A model generated the notes under the pieces. That model was not told the origin of the DNA. It saw nothing but the letters and a program-made list of their open reading frames with translations, and did no database searches. Positions 44,033 through 54,913 of a stretch of 64,000 bases of DNA are shown piece after piece. The translations under genes were made by a program, and so were the position numbers. This stretch comes from Streptomyces sp. NBC_01210 (GTDB lineage: Bacteria > Actinomycetota > Actinomycetes > Streptomycetales > Streptomycetaceae). The stretch lies in NCBI RefSeq assembly GCF_036010325.1, contig NZ_CP108549.1:4464001-4528000 (forward strand). The letters run 5' to 3'. How positions within the stretch are numbered: the stretch's first letter is position 1; every line of letters begins with the position of its first letter.

Positions 44033-45127
44033 TCAGCCTGCGTAGTCACCCGTGAGCGTCGCGCCCGTGGTGTGCTCGCCGCGCTCGGTGATCTCTCCCG
44101 CGACCCAGGCGTCGACGCCGCGGTCCGCGAGCGTGGTCAGCGCCACGTCCACCGACTCCTCGGGAACGACGGCGATCATGCCGACGCCCATGTTGAGGGT
44201 CTTCTCCAGCTCGAGCCGCTCGACCTGACCGGCCTTGCCGACGAGGTCGAAGACCGCGCCCGGGGTCCAGGTCGAACGGTCGACGACCGCGTGCAGGCTG
44301 TCCGGGATGACCCGGGCCAGGTTGTTGGCAAGACCGCCGCCGGTGATGTGGCTGAAAGCGTGCACCTCGGTGGTCCGGGTGAGCGCCAGGCAGTCCAGCG
44401 AGTAGATCTTGGTGGGCTCGAGGAGCTCCTCGCCCAGGGTCCGCCCGAATTCCTCGACCTGCTGGTCCAGGGACATCTTGGCGCGGTCGAAGACGACATG
44501 GCGGACCAGCGAGTACCCGTTGGAGTGAAGGCCGGAGGACGCCATGGCGATCACCGCGTCACCCGTACGGATACGATCCGCGCCCAGCAGCCGGTCGGCC
44601 TCCACCACGCCCGTACCGGCGCCTGCGACGTCGAAGTCGTCCTCGCCCAGCAGTCCGGGGTGCTCGGCGGTCTCGCCGCCGACCAGCGCGCAGCCGGCCA
44701 GCACACAGCCCTCGGCGATGCCCTTGACGATGGCGGCGACACGCTCGGGGTGGACCTTGCCCACGCAGATGTAGTCGGTCATGAAGAGCGGCTCGGCGCC
44801 GCAGACGACCAGGTCGTCGACGACCATGCCGACGAGGTCGTGGCCGATCGAGTCGTACACGCCCATCTTGCGGGCGAGATCGACCTTCGTGCCGACGCCG
44901 TCGGTGGCCGAGGCGAGCAGCGGACGCTCGTAGCGCTTGAGGGCGGAGGCGTCGAAGAGGCCGGCGAAACCGCCGAGGCCACCGAGGACCTCGGGGCGCT
45001 GCGTCTTCTTCACCCACTCCTTCATCAGCTCGACGGCGCGGTCGCCGGCTTCGATGTCGACGCCCGCGGCTGCGTAGCTGGCACCGGCGCCCGCGTGCGG
45101 AGCACGCTCAAAAGACTCAGCTGTCAT
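44033..45127 (-). CDS. purM: Phosphoribosylformylglycinamidine cyclo-ligase (AIR synthetase)
   Basis: A 364-residue protein. SYAAAGVDIEAGDRAVELMK, LLASATDGVGTKVDLA, MVVDDLVVCGAEPLFMTDYI and ITGGGLANNLARV are PurM signatures. It closes the imidazole ring of AIR from FGAM and ATP, step five of purine synthesis. It follows purF by 33 bases on the same strand, so the two form an operon. Confidence 0.96.
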   Translation of the reverse strand: MTAESFERAPHAGAGASYAAAGVDIEAGDRAVELMKEWVKKTQRPEVLGGLGGFAGLFDASALKRYERPLLASATDGVGTKVDLARKMGVYDSIGHDLVGMVVDDLVVCGAEPLFMTDYICVGKVHPERVAAIVKGIAEGCVLAGCALVGGETAEHPGLLGEDDFDVAGAGTGVVEADRLLGADRIRTGDAVIAMASSGLHSNGYSLVRHVVFDRAKMSLDQQVEEFGRTLGEELLEPTKIYSLDCLALTRTTEVHAFSHITGGGLANNLARVIPDSLHAVVDRSTWTPGAVFDLVGKAGQVERLELEKTLNMGVGMIAVVPEESVDVALTTLADRGVDAWVAGEITERGEHTTGATLTGDYAG

Positions 45128-45160
45128 GACGGAGAGAACTTTCGTGTCGTACTGGAGGAC

Positions 45161-46678
45161 TTACGGGCGACGGAGCGCGTCGGCGGCATCGGCGCCGCCC
45201 GCCAGCTCCGTCTCCAGAAGCTGCTTGCCGAGCAGCTCGGGGTCGGGAAGGTCCATCGGGTACTCGCCGTCGAAGCAGGCGCGGCAGAGATTCGGCTTGG
45301 CGATGGTGGTCGCCTCGATCATCCCGTCGAGGGAGATGTACGAGAGCGAGTCCGCGCCCAGCGAGGTGCCGATCTCTTCGATCGTCATGCCGTTGGCGAT
45401 GAGCTCGGCGCGGGTCGCGAAGTCGATGCCGAAGAAGCAGGGCCACTTCACCGGCGGGGACGAGATCCGGATGTGGACCTCGGCGGCGCCGGCCTCGCGG
45501 AGCATCTTCACGAGCGCACGCTGGGTGTTGCCGCGGACGATCGAGTCGTCGACGACCACCAGGCGCTTGCCGCGGATGACTTCCTTGAGCGGGTTCAGCT
45601 TGAGGCGGATGCCCAGCTGGCGGATGGTCTGGGACGGCTGGATGAAGGTGCGGCCGACGTAGGCGTTCTTCACCAGACCGGAGCCGTACGGGATTCCGCT
45701 GGCCTCGGCGTAGCCGATCGCGGCGGGAGTGCCGGACTCCGGCGTCGCTATGACCAGATCCGCTTCGACCGGGGCTTCCTTGGCGAGCCTGCGACCCATC
45801 TCCACACGGGAGAGATAGACATTCCGGCCGGCGATGTCGGTGTCGGGGCGGGCCAGATACACATACTCGAAGACACAGCCCTTGGGCTTCGCGTCTGCGA
45901 ATCGGGAGGTGCGGAGGCCGTTCTCGTCGATGGCGATGAGCTCGCCCGGCTCGATCTCGCGGACATAGCTGGCGCCGCAGATGTCGAGGGCGGCGGACTC
46001 GCTCGCGACGACCCAGCCGCGGTCGAGGCGGCCGAGGACGAGCGGGCGGATGCCCTGCGGGTCGCGGGCCGCGTAGAGGGTGCCCTCGTCCATGAAGACG
46101 AGCGAGAAGGCGCCCCTGACCTCGGGCAGTACCTTGGCGGCGGCCGCCTCTATGGTCAGCGGCTTGCCGTCGTCGTCGACCTGGCCCGCGAGGAGCGCGG
46201 TGACCAGATCGGTGTCATTGGTCGCGGCGACCTGGGTGGCCCGGCCGTTCTCCTTGGGGAGCTCGGCGACCATCTCGGCGAGCTGGGCGGTATTGACCAG
46301 GTTTCCGTTGTGGCCGAGCGCGATCGAGCCGTGGGCGGTCGCCCGGAAGGTCGGCTGCGCGTTCTCCCACACGGAGGCGCCCGTGGTCGAGTAGCGGGCG
46401 TGACCGACCGCGATATGACCCTGGAGGGAGCCGAGGGAAGTTTCGTCGAAGACCTGAGAGACCAGGCCCATGTCCTTGAATACGAGGATCTGTGAGCCGT
46501 TGCTCACCGCGATTCCCGCGGATTCCTGGCCTCGATGTTGGAGGGCGTAGAGCCCGAAGTAAGTGAGCTTCGCGACCTCTTCGCCCGGGGCCCAGACACC
46601 GAAGACGCCGCAAGCGTCCTGGGGGCCCTTCTCACCGGGGAGCAGGTCGTGGTTGAGTCGTCCGTCACCACGTGGCAC
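45161..46678 (-). CDS. purF: Amidophosphoribosyltransferase
   Basis: A 505-residue protein starting at GTG 46678. The N-terminal nucleophile Cys lies in DACGVFGVWAPG, implying removal of a short propeptide. Class II glutaminase motifs (YALQHRGQESAGIA, GHARYSTTG) precede the phosphoribosyltransferase domain with VVDDSIVRGNT binding PRPP. Cysteines near the end (WPCFFGIDFATR, NLCRACFDGEYP) are typical of the iron-sulfur type. It catalyses the committed step of purine synthesis. The frame is open upstream, but those residues are not conserved-looking. Confidence 0.96.
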   Translation of the reverse strand: MPRGDGRLNHDLLPGEKGPQDACGVFGVWAPGEEVAKLTYFGLYALQHRGQESAGIAVSNGSQILVFKDMGLVSQVFDETSLGSLQGHIAVGHARYSTTGASVWENAQPTFRATAHGSIALGHNGNLVNTAQLAEMVAELPKENGRATQVAATNDTDLVTALLAGQVDDDGKPLTIEAAAAKVLPEVRGAFSLVFMDEGTLYAARDPQGIRPLVLGRLDRGWVVASESAALDICGASYVREIEPGELIAIDENGLRTSRFADAKPKGCVFEYVYLARPDTDIAGRNVYLSRVEMGRRLAKEAPVEADLVIATPESGTPAAIGYAEASGIPYGSGLVKNAYVGRTFIQPSQTIRQLGIRLKLNPLKEVIRGKRLVVVDDSIVRGNTQRALVKMLREAGAAEVHIRISSPPVKWPCFFGIDFATRAELIANGMTIEEIGTSLGADSLSYISLDGMIEATTIAKPNLCRACFDGEYPMDLPDPELLGKQLLETELAGGADAADALRRP

Positions 46679-47317
46679 GGCACCGAGTGTAGGCGAGATC
46701 GACCACTGGTCCGAATTGGGGATGCGGAGCGGGCTCGCTCGGGGGTGGTCCGGGGCGGTCCTGACGGGCGCACGGGGGCTTGGCGGGTGTCCATCCGGGG
46801 GTCCGCATTTCGGGACGCTCGTTGGCAGGTACACGGGGATTCGGGGAAAGCTCCTGGCTCATGAAGCCTCTTGGTGACCGGGGGGTCACGCTGGTGGAGC
46901 GCCGACACGCTGACCTGGTCCGTGTCGCGAGCGCGATCTGTCGCTGCGTGTAGTTCCTCGCTGACCCCGGTTCGGGGGTCCTTTCGGTTCTGGTTCCGGG
47001 GTCCGGAACGGGTCCGGTCTGCTCACGGGGCGGTCGGTCCGCCCCGCGTTGCGCATTTCACACTGCCGCTCCCCCTTCGGGAGCTTGGCCAGTCATGTCT
47101 GGAGACACCGTGACCTCGTACGACCACAGGCCGAGCCGGCGCGCCTTCGGGGGAGCCGTTGGCGCCGCGGCCGCCGCCGTTGGGGCTCGCGGCCGGGACC
47201 GCCTGGGCCGCAGCGCCTCAGGAACGGGCCTTCCGGGCCGCGCGGGCGCTCGGCCGCTCGGCCGCTCGGGCGGCCCGGGAGCGGACGGACGCCGGGCTGC
47301 TTCCGTACCCCGGCTGA
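46679..47317. other. Intergenic region upstream of purF
   Basis: About 640 bases with no supported gene. A plus-strand frame at 47095 begins with a Tat-like stretch (PSRRAFGGAVG) but then shows shadow composition. The region includes the inverted repeat at 46874-46889 and must hold the purF promoter. Confidence 0.45.
46874..46889. promoter_or_regulatory. Inverted repeat upstream of purF
   Basis: GTGACC-GGGG-GGTCAC, perfect six-base arms, about 195 bases before the purF start. Possible operator. Confidence 0.4.
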
Positions 47318-48124
47318 TCACTTCTGTGCGGCGGTGGCGGCCAGTCCCTTGCCGTTCGGCGCGGTGAGGGACAGGCCGCGGTGCTGCAGTTTGTACGTCA
47401 CCGTCCCGTCGAGAACCTTGAGCAGTTCGCGCTCCACGTTCATCTCCGGGCCCGGACACTGCTTCCGGGTGGTGGCGAGGCGGCCGAAGGTGATGTTGGT
47501 GCCGGTGATCTTCGCGGTGCTGTGGAAGGTGTTGCAGCCGAGGCTGCCCTGTACGGAACCGTCCTTGCCGAAGGTCAGATACGCCTTCTTGTCCGTGCCG
47601 GCCGGCAGGGACGACGCGGTCCCGTCGGAGAGGAGTGAGTTCACCCACCACTTGGTGCCCACCAGCGCGGCCGGACGCTCGGAGGTGAGGGCGATGGAGT
47701 CGCCCTTCTCGGTGGTCAGCGTGAGCTTCCCGTCGGCGATCTTCGCCTTGAGCTTGCCGGAGAAGGCGGCCCGCAGCTCGTCCTCGAAGCCCTGAATGCC
47801 CTTGGCGCAAGCCATCTCGGTCATCTCGGCCGGGCTCACGGTGACCGTGTCGCCGTCGACCTTGACGTCCGCACCGAAGTGGTTGCAGCCGTAGTTGCCC
47901 TGGGCCCGGCCCTTGTCCGTGATCTCGACATGCGCGCCGGCCGGCGCCGCGGACCTCTTACCGCCGACGGTCACGCTGTCGACGGACCAGTGGACGCCGG
48001 TGAGGGGCAGATCGGTCTTCACCGAGCCGCCTCCGTCGCCGGAGCCGGATCCCGACTCCGTGCCGCAGGCGGCAAGGGCGAGGAGGGCCAGGACGGTGAC
48101 AGGAATGCTCAGCTGGTTGCGCAT
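47318..48124 (-). CDS. Lipoprotein with two META domains
   Basis: A 268-residue protein. Signal peptide with lipobox LLALAAC (Cys20), a Gly/Ser linker, then two META repeats: LTGVHWSVDSVTVGG ... YGCNHFGADVKV, and LVGTKWWVNSLL ... LGCNTFHSTAKI, each with the G-C-N motif. META domains occur in HslJ-type heat-shock and envelope proteins. It is probably a surface-anchored protein of unknown ligand. Confidence 0.88.
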   Translation of the reverse strand: MRNQLSIPVTVLALLALAACGTESGSGSGDGGGSVKTDLPLTGVHWSVDSVTVGGKRSAAPAGAHVEITDKGRAQGNYGCNHFGADVKVDGDTVTVSPAEMTEMACAKGIQGFEDELRAAFSGKLKAKIADGKLTLTTEKGDSIALTSERPAALVGTKWWVNSLLSDGTASSLPAGTDKKAYLTFGKDGSVQGSLGCNTFHSTAKITGTNITFGRLATTRKQCPGPEMNVERELLKVLDGTVTYKLQHRGLSLTAPNGKGLAATAAQK

Positions 48125-48200
48125 ACCGTTGGGACGGGGGAGGTGAGGCTCTGGTTCCCCCGCCGGGTTCCGGCGCTGCGTTCAGCCGCTGGGTTCCCGC

Positions 48201-48291
48201 GCTGCGTTCCCCCGCCGCGATCAGCCGCTGCGTTCCCCCGCCGCGATCAGCCGCTGCGCTCAGCCACTGCGCTCAGCCACTGCGCTCAGCC
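48201..48291. repeat. Tandem repeats over the end of the MDMPI gene
   Basis: A 26-base unit starting GCTGCGTTCCCCCG occurs at 48201-48226 and 48227-48252. It is followed by a 13-base unit ACTGCGCTCAGCC at 48266-48278 and 48279-48291. The latter includes the stop codon of the minus-strand gene ending at 48286. Confidence 0.75.
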
Positions 48292-49077
48292 GAGGATCGG
48301 CAGCAGCGCCGAGAGGTCGGCGCGCTCGCCGCTCGCGCTGACCTTCGCCGCGTCGAGCGCCTCGGCCCATCCCGTACGCCCCGTGGCGAGCCGGATCCAG
48401 GTCAGCGGGTCGGTCTCGACGACATTGGGCGGGGTGCCGCGCGTGTGCCGCGGGCCTTCGACGCACTGCACAACGGCGAACGGCGGCACGCGCACCTCGG
48501 TGGATGCACCGGGGGCCTTCACCGCGAGGGCGTCTGCGAGGAGCCGGGTACAGGCGGCGAGCGCCTGTCGTTCGTACGGGATGCCGAGGCCCGTCGCGTC
48601 GTTCAAGTCGTCGGTGTGGACGATGAGTTCGACAGTGCGGGTGACGAGGAAGTCGCCGAGGCGCATCGCGCCGACGCGGGTGGCGAGCAGCCGGCCGTCG
48701 GACGCCGCGGGCAGCAACTCGGCCAGCCGGGCGGCAGTTCGCACATAGAGTTCTTCGGGCTCACCGCTCGCCGCAATCTCCTTGGTGTCGTCGGAGACCT
48801 TCCCGGCGAAGGCGACGGTCGCGAACGGCCAGTCCAGCAGATCGAGTTCCTGCCTGGCGGGCTCGGGCTGCTCGAGACTCCGGCCGACCGCACCGACGAC
48901 CATGGCGATGTGCCCGGCCAGATCGCGCACCCTCCAGTCGCCGAGTCGGGTGGGAAGGGCGAGCTGCTCGGGCGTGAGCGTGCCCACCGCCTGCCGTACG
49001 TTCTCGAACTGGGCGAGGACGGCGGCGCGGATCTTGACGGGGTCGTAGCTGCGGGTGCGCTTCTTGGCCGGTGGCAT
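48286..49077 (-). CDS. Maleylpyruvate isomerase-family (MDMPI N-terminal domain) protein
   Basis: A 263-residue protein. VLAQFENVRQAVGTLTPEQL, LGDWRVRDLAGHIAMVVGAV and FLVTRTVELIVHTDDLNDA match the MDMPI/DinB-like fold used by mycothiol-dependent enzymes, with conserved His residues for a metal site. The C-terminal part (RVPPFAVVQCVEGPRHTRG, DPLTWIRLATGRTGWAEAL) is SCP2-like. Substrate unknown. ATG 49077 lacks a strong ribosome site. Confidence 0.82.
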   Translation of the reverse strand: MPPAKKRTRSYDPVKIRAAVLAQFENVRQAVGTLTPEQLALPTRLGDWRVRDLAGHIAMVVGAVGRSLEQPEPARQELDLLDWPFATVAFAGKVSDDTKEIAASGEPEELYVRTAARLAELLPAASDGRLLATRVGAMRLGDFLVTRTVELIVHTDDLNDATGLGIPYERQALAACTRLLADALAVKAPGASTEVRVPPFAVVQCVEGPRHTRGTPPNVVETDPLTWIRLATGRTGWAEALDAAKVSASGERADLSALLPILG

Positions 49078-49118
49078 GAGACCGACATTAAGGGGTGGGT
49101 ACGACAGCGGGCGGGCGT

Positions 49119-50456
49119 TCACTCCCTGACGAAGTCCGCGGGCTCGGGGAACTTCACGTCCGTGCAGCCGCGGCGGGCTGCGACGTCGTCGACGTACGCG
49201 CGGAGCAGCCCGCTGAGGCGTCCTTGAACGACCCTGTCGTACACATTGCCCAGCGTCATCGTGTGCACAGCCGGCCGTCCTTCGCAGACGGAGGAGGCCC
49301 ACCAAACCCGGGTGCCGCGGCCTCTGCCCGCCGTCCCGGGTGCCACCTTGACCTGGTCGCCTCCGAAGCCCTCGGCCACGACCTCGGCCGCCTCGTCGCC
49401 GAAGAACGACTGCGTCCTCACCCACCACCCCGCGAACCGCAGCGCGTCGGAGAGGCGCTGATCCTTGAGCACGCCGTCCGCGTGGTGTGGCCAGATCCTG
49501 CGGGTCTCGTCGGCACTGACCGCAAGGAGGCAGGCTTCCTGCCAGCTCGCGGAGCCGGCCGGCGCATCGAGGGCCCGGTCGGGCAGCTCGCCGCGCCCCT
49601 TTGCGGTGAACCGCGCGTACCAGCCGCAGGTCCCGGAGGCCGACTCCGCCCTGCCGAGCCGCACCTCGGCGGCTGCCAGCCGCTTCGGGACCTCGGGCAG
49701 CGCCGCCTCGCAGCCCAGCCGGTCTGCAGCCCGGTCGGCGGCGTGCCGGGCGATACCGGCCAGCGCCCTGAGGTCCGCCGCGGTGACGTCGGCGTCCTCC
49801 TCGTACTGAGCCACGGCCAACGCCTTGACGGACGTAATACGCCCCTTCGTCCTGGCCGGGTTCGCGCACACCGCCTTCGCCGTGGCGGTCGAGTCGTCGT
49901 AGTGGCCGAGCCTGCCGTCGCCGAGCGGGTGCGGCAGCGCCTCGTCGGCGCGTGCCACGAGAGCCTCGTCCCTGGGACGGTCGCGCCGGTCGAAGGGGTT
50001 TTTCGAGCTTCCGGAGACGATGTTGGCGTATCCGTCGGAGGGCTGCGGGACGACCGTGAGCGCGAAATGCGCGTACGTGGTGCCGGGTTCGCCCACCCGG
50101 TAGATGACGCAACTGCCTGTCTGCTGCTCGGAGTCGATGGTGTCGTCCGCGTCGCTGCTGGGTTTGACCCGGTAGATGCCGCCGTTCAGCCGCAGGACCG
50201 CGTCCGGCGCCACCAGCCCGCCGCACGCGCTCACGATCTTCTCGCGGCTCGCCGCCACATCCCGGTGCTCGTCGTACTCCAGCCAGAACCCCCAGCAGGC
50301 CCCGCCGATCCCGGCCACCGCGAGCGCGCACAGCAGCCGGTTGACCGCATTGCGCCGGCGGCTTCCGCGGTCCGGAAACATCCGCGGTGGGCGGTCGGGG
50401 AACGCGATGTGCGAGCCCGGATCGTCCGGCCAGCGCGATATGGGCGATGAGTTCAT
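49119..50456 (-). CDS. Membrane-anchored protein of unknown function
   Basis: A 445-residue protein from ATG 50456 with GGGAAG upstream. A single membrane segment (LLCALAVAGIGGACWGFWL, about 42-60) precedes a large outer domain with several cysteines (SACGGLV, TGSCVIYRVG, SGTCGWYAR, QEACLLAV). No family is recognised. It lies between the MDMPI gene and purL on the same strand. Confidence 0.75.
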   Translation of the reverse strand: MNSSPISRWPDDPGSHIAFPDRPPRMFPDRGSRRRNAVNRLLCALAVAGIGGACWGFWLEYDEHRDVAASREKIVSACGGLVAPDAVLRLNGGIYRVKPSSDADDTIDSEQQTGSCVIYRVGEPGTTYAHFALTVVPQPSDGYANIVSGSSKNPFDRRDRPRDEALVARADEALPHPLGDGRLGHYDDSTATAKAVCANPARTKGRITSVKALAVAQYEEDADVTAADLRALAGIARHAADRAADRLGCEAALPEVPKRLAAAEVRLGRAESASGTCGWYARFTAKGRGELPDRALDAPAGSASWQEACLLAVSADETRRIWPHHADGVLKDQRLSDALRFAGWWVRTQSFFGDEAAEVVAEGFGGDQVKVAPGTAGRGRGTRVWWASSVCEGRPAVHTMTLGNVYDRVVQGRLSGLLRAYVDDVAARRGCTDVKFPEPADFVRE

Positions 50457-50617
50457 GGACTTCCCGCTCCCCCGTACGACGGCACGGCCGACGAAACTAT
50501 CAGGCAGGCACGTCCGGCTTCGCGGCGGTGAACGGTTCGCTGTTCCCCGGAACGCCGATACCGCGCGCCGACGGAACGGAATTCCACGCGCCGTATCCAC
50601 GACGTCGGGGCGACGAC

Positions 50618-50654
50618 TGAGCCCCTGCCCGAGGCGGACCCGGACAGGGGCTCA
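50618..50654 (-). terminator. Hairpin terminator after purL
   Basis: TGAGCCCCTG pairs with CAGGGGCTCA, extended by a few further pairs, 18 bases after the purL stop. Confidence 0.7.
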
Positions 50655-50671
50655 CATCAATCGGTGATGCG

Positions 50672-52917
<2,246 letters not shown>

Positions 52918-52921
<4 letters not shown>

Positions 52922-53598
52922 ACGGAGACCAGCTTCTTCAGGATCGAGGTGAAGAATCCGAGGCCGTCGGTACGGCCCGTACCGATCAGCGGCTCGACGG
53001 CGTGCTCGGGGTGCGGCATCAGACCGACGACATTGCCCGCGGCGTTGGTGATGCCGGCGATGTCACGGAGCGAGCCGTTCGGATTGAAGTCGAGATAACG
53101 GAAGGCGACCCGGCCCTCGGCCTCGAGCTCGTCGAGCGTGCGCTCGTCGGCGACGTACCGCCCGTCCATGTTCTTGAGCGGGATCTGGATCTCCTGACCG
53201 GCGGTGTAGTCCGCCGTCCAGGCCGTCCCGCTCGTCTCCACCCGCAGCTTCTGCTCGCGGCAGATGAAGTGGAGGTGATTGTTCTGGAGCATCGCGCCCG
53301 GCAGCAGATGCGACTCGGTGAGGATCTGGAAGCCGTTGCAGATACCGAGGACCGGCAGACCGGCCTTGGCCTGCTCGATGATCGTCTCCATCACCGGCGA
53401 GAAGCGGGCGATGGCTCCGGCCCGCAGATAGTCGCCGTAGGAGAAGCCTCCGGCCAGGACCACGGCGTCGACCTGCTTGAGGTCCTTGTCGCGATGCCAG
53501 AGCGAGACGGGTTCGGCGCCCGCGAGACGGACGGCGCGAAGACTGTCCTTGTCGTCGAGCGTGCCGGGGAATGTGACGACTCCGATACGAGCGGTCAC
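52918..53598 (-). CDS. purQ: Phosphoribosylformylglycinamidine synthase, glutaminase subunit
   Basis: A 226-residue class I glutamine amidotransferase. [18 protein letters not shown] and [11 protein letters not shown] (nucleophile Cys) are followed by MPHPEHAVE with the catalytic His and Glu. It feeds ammonia to PurL. GTG 53598 overlaps purS, and its stop overlaps purL, by four bases each. Confidence 0.96.
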
Positions 53599-53840
53599 GA
53601 CTCCACCTTTACGACGAAGTCCTCGATGACAGTGTTGGCGAGGAACGTTTCGGCCATCTCATGGATGCGGGCGAGGGCGGCGTCATCGACCGGCCCCTCC
53701 ACCTCCAGCTCGAAGCGCTTTCCCTGACGGACGTCCGCGATCCCGTCGAATCCGAGGCGGGGCAGTGCGCGCTGCACCGCTTGGCCCTGGGGGTCGAGGA
53801 TCTCGGGCTTGAGCATGACGTCGACTACGACGCGTGCCAC
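53595..53840 (-). CDS. purS: Phosphoribosylformylglycinamidine synthase subunit PurS
   Basis: An 81-residue protein: [34 protein letters not shown]. It bridges PurL and PurQ for ammonia channelling. GTG 53840 has GGGAG at a normal distance and gives the usual PurS start; GTG 53846 is an alternative. First gene of purSQL. Confidence 0.94.
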   Translation of the reverse strand: MARVVVDVMLKPEILDPQGQAVQRALPRLGFDGIADVRQGKRFELEVEGPVDDAALARIHEMAETFLANTVIEDFVVKVES

Positions 53841-54119
53841 GGGCACTCCCGGTGGTGTGTTGCGAGGGCGGTTCCCTCAGCGTACCCGCCCGAAAAATCT
53901 ACGCGAGTAGATATCTCGAGAACGCCCGGGGAAAATCCAGAGAAAAATCCCGCTCCCCATTGCCGTCGGACACGCGCATGTAATTGGCTGGGCTTCACAA
54001 TGCGCCGCCTACCGCTGTACAAAGGAATACAGAGGAAAGCAGCATTGCCCCTCACCAGCCGGAAAGCCGGTATCACCGCATGCCAGAACCGGCGATACCG
54101 CAGGAAAGGACCGATATCC
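53841..54119. other. Divergent purS/lsrL promoter region
   Basis: About 280 bases containing the promoters of both operons. It is notably AT-richer around 53895-54060 than the flanks. Such AT-rich DNA is what Lsr2-type proteins bind. No riboswitch was recognised. Confidence 0.45.
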
Positions 54120-54455
54120 GTGGCTCAGCGAGTAGTGGTCACGCTCTCCGACGACATGGACGGCGGAGAAGCGGCGGAAACGGTCGCGTTCGCCCTGGAC
54201 GGGAAGTCGTACGAGATCGACCTCAATCCCTCCAATGCAAAGAAACTGCGCAAGGCCCTGGCCCCGTACATGGCGGCCGGCCGAAAGCAGACAAACGCCG
54301 GGAAGCGTGACAAGTCCCGCATCTCCTACCGGCACACCTCGCTCGCGCCCGCCCCGGCGGCCGTGCGGGCCTGGGCACAGTCCAACAAGATGGACGTGCC
54401 CGCTCGCGGCCGGATCCCCAAGAGGGTCTACGAGGCCTTCCGCGAGGCCAGTTGA
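54120..54455 (+). CDS. lsrL: Lsr2-family nucleoid-associated protein, LsrL
   Basis: A 111-residue protein. The dimerisation half (VVVTLSDDMDGGEAAETVAF, SYEIDLNPSNAKKLRKAL) and the DNA-binding half ending in VPARGRIPKRVYEAF, with the RGR minor-groove hook, are complete. Streptomyces has two Lsr2 proteins; the one divergent from purSQL is LsrL, so the symbol rests on that position. It silences AT-rich, often horizontally acquired DNA. GTG 54120 has GAAAGGA upstream. Confidence 0.9.
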   Translation: MAQRVVVTLSDDMDGGEAAETVAFALDGKSYEIDLNPSNAKKLRKALAPYMAAGRKQTNAGKRDKSRISYRHTSLAPAPAAVRAWAQSNKMDVPARGRIPKRVYEAFREAS

Positions 54456-54475
54456 GGGGCGCCCGCGGCTCCGAG

Positions 54476-54506
54476 TTGCACTGCACCCCTGCTGTTCGGA
54501 TAGAGT
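54476..54506 (+). promoter_or_regulatory. Probable promoter of tRNA-Gly(TCC)
   Basis: TTGCAC (54476-54481) and TAGAGT (54501-54506) with a 19-base spacer, about 50 bases before the tRNA and after the lsrL stop. Confidence 0.5.
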
Positions 54507-54555
54507 CTGGAGCACGCCGAGGGGCGAGGCCGCAAGGTCCGACCTCACGCAGCGT

Positions 54556-54627
54556 GCGGGTGTAGTTCAGTAGTAGAACATCCCCCTTCCAGGGGGAAGG
54601 CGCAGTGTGCAATTCCTGTCACCCGCT
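54556..54627 (+). tRNA. tRNA-Gly (anticodon TCC)
   Basis: Acceptor GCGGGTG/CACCCGC, anticodon loop CTTCCAG. The T-loop, TGCAATTCC, departs from the usual GGTTCRAATCC but is seen in some tRNA-Gly. Confidence 0.88.
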
Positions 54628-54707
54628 CTGCATCGCTTTACCGGCCATCCAGGTGGATCAGGTAGGGTGGTGATCGCACCGCCCAGTGAGAGCTGAGCGG
54701 CAGCAAT

Positions 54708-54780
54708 GCGGACGTGGCTCAGTTGGTAGAGCATCACCTTGCCAAGGTGAGGGTCGCGAGTTCGAATCTCGTCGTCCGCT
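54708..54780 (+). tRNA. tRNA-Gly (anticodon GCC), copy 1
   Basis: Acceptor GCGGACG/CGTCCGC, anticodon loop TTGCCAA, T-loop AGTTCGAATCT. A terminator follows directly. Confidence 0.93.
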
Positions 54781-54786
54781 CAGAGT

Positions 54787-54817
54787 GAAGGCCCCGGTCG
54801 AATCGACCGGGGCCTTC
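54787..54817 (+). terminator. Terminator after tRNA-Gly(GCC) copy 1
   Basis: GAAGGCCCCGGTC pairs with GACCGGGGCCTTC over 13 bases with a five-base loop. Confidence 0.85.
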
Positions 54818-54913
54818 GTCGTATCCGTACGGCCCGGGTCCGATGACATTTGTCATCGGCAGTGATGACAGCGCGCACTGCCCGTCGCTCACGCTCGGCG
54901 GAAGCCTTGAGCC

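Noticed and set aside
44027..46495. Plus-strand open frame under purM and purF (822 codons)
   Set aside because: Antisense shadow; the minus strand encodes two complete purine enzymes.
47095..47367. Plus-strand ORF beginning with a twin-arginine-like stretch
   Set aside because: Only the first 25 residues look like a signal; the rest is arginine/glycine-rich and the frame overlaps the META lipoprotein tail. At most a remnant.
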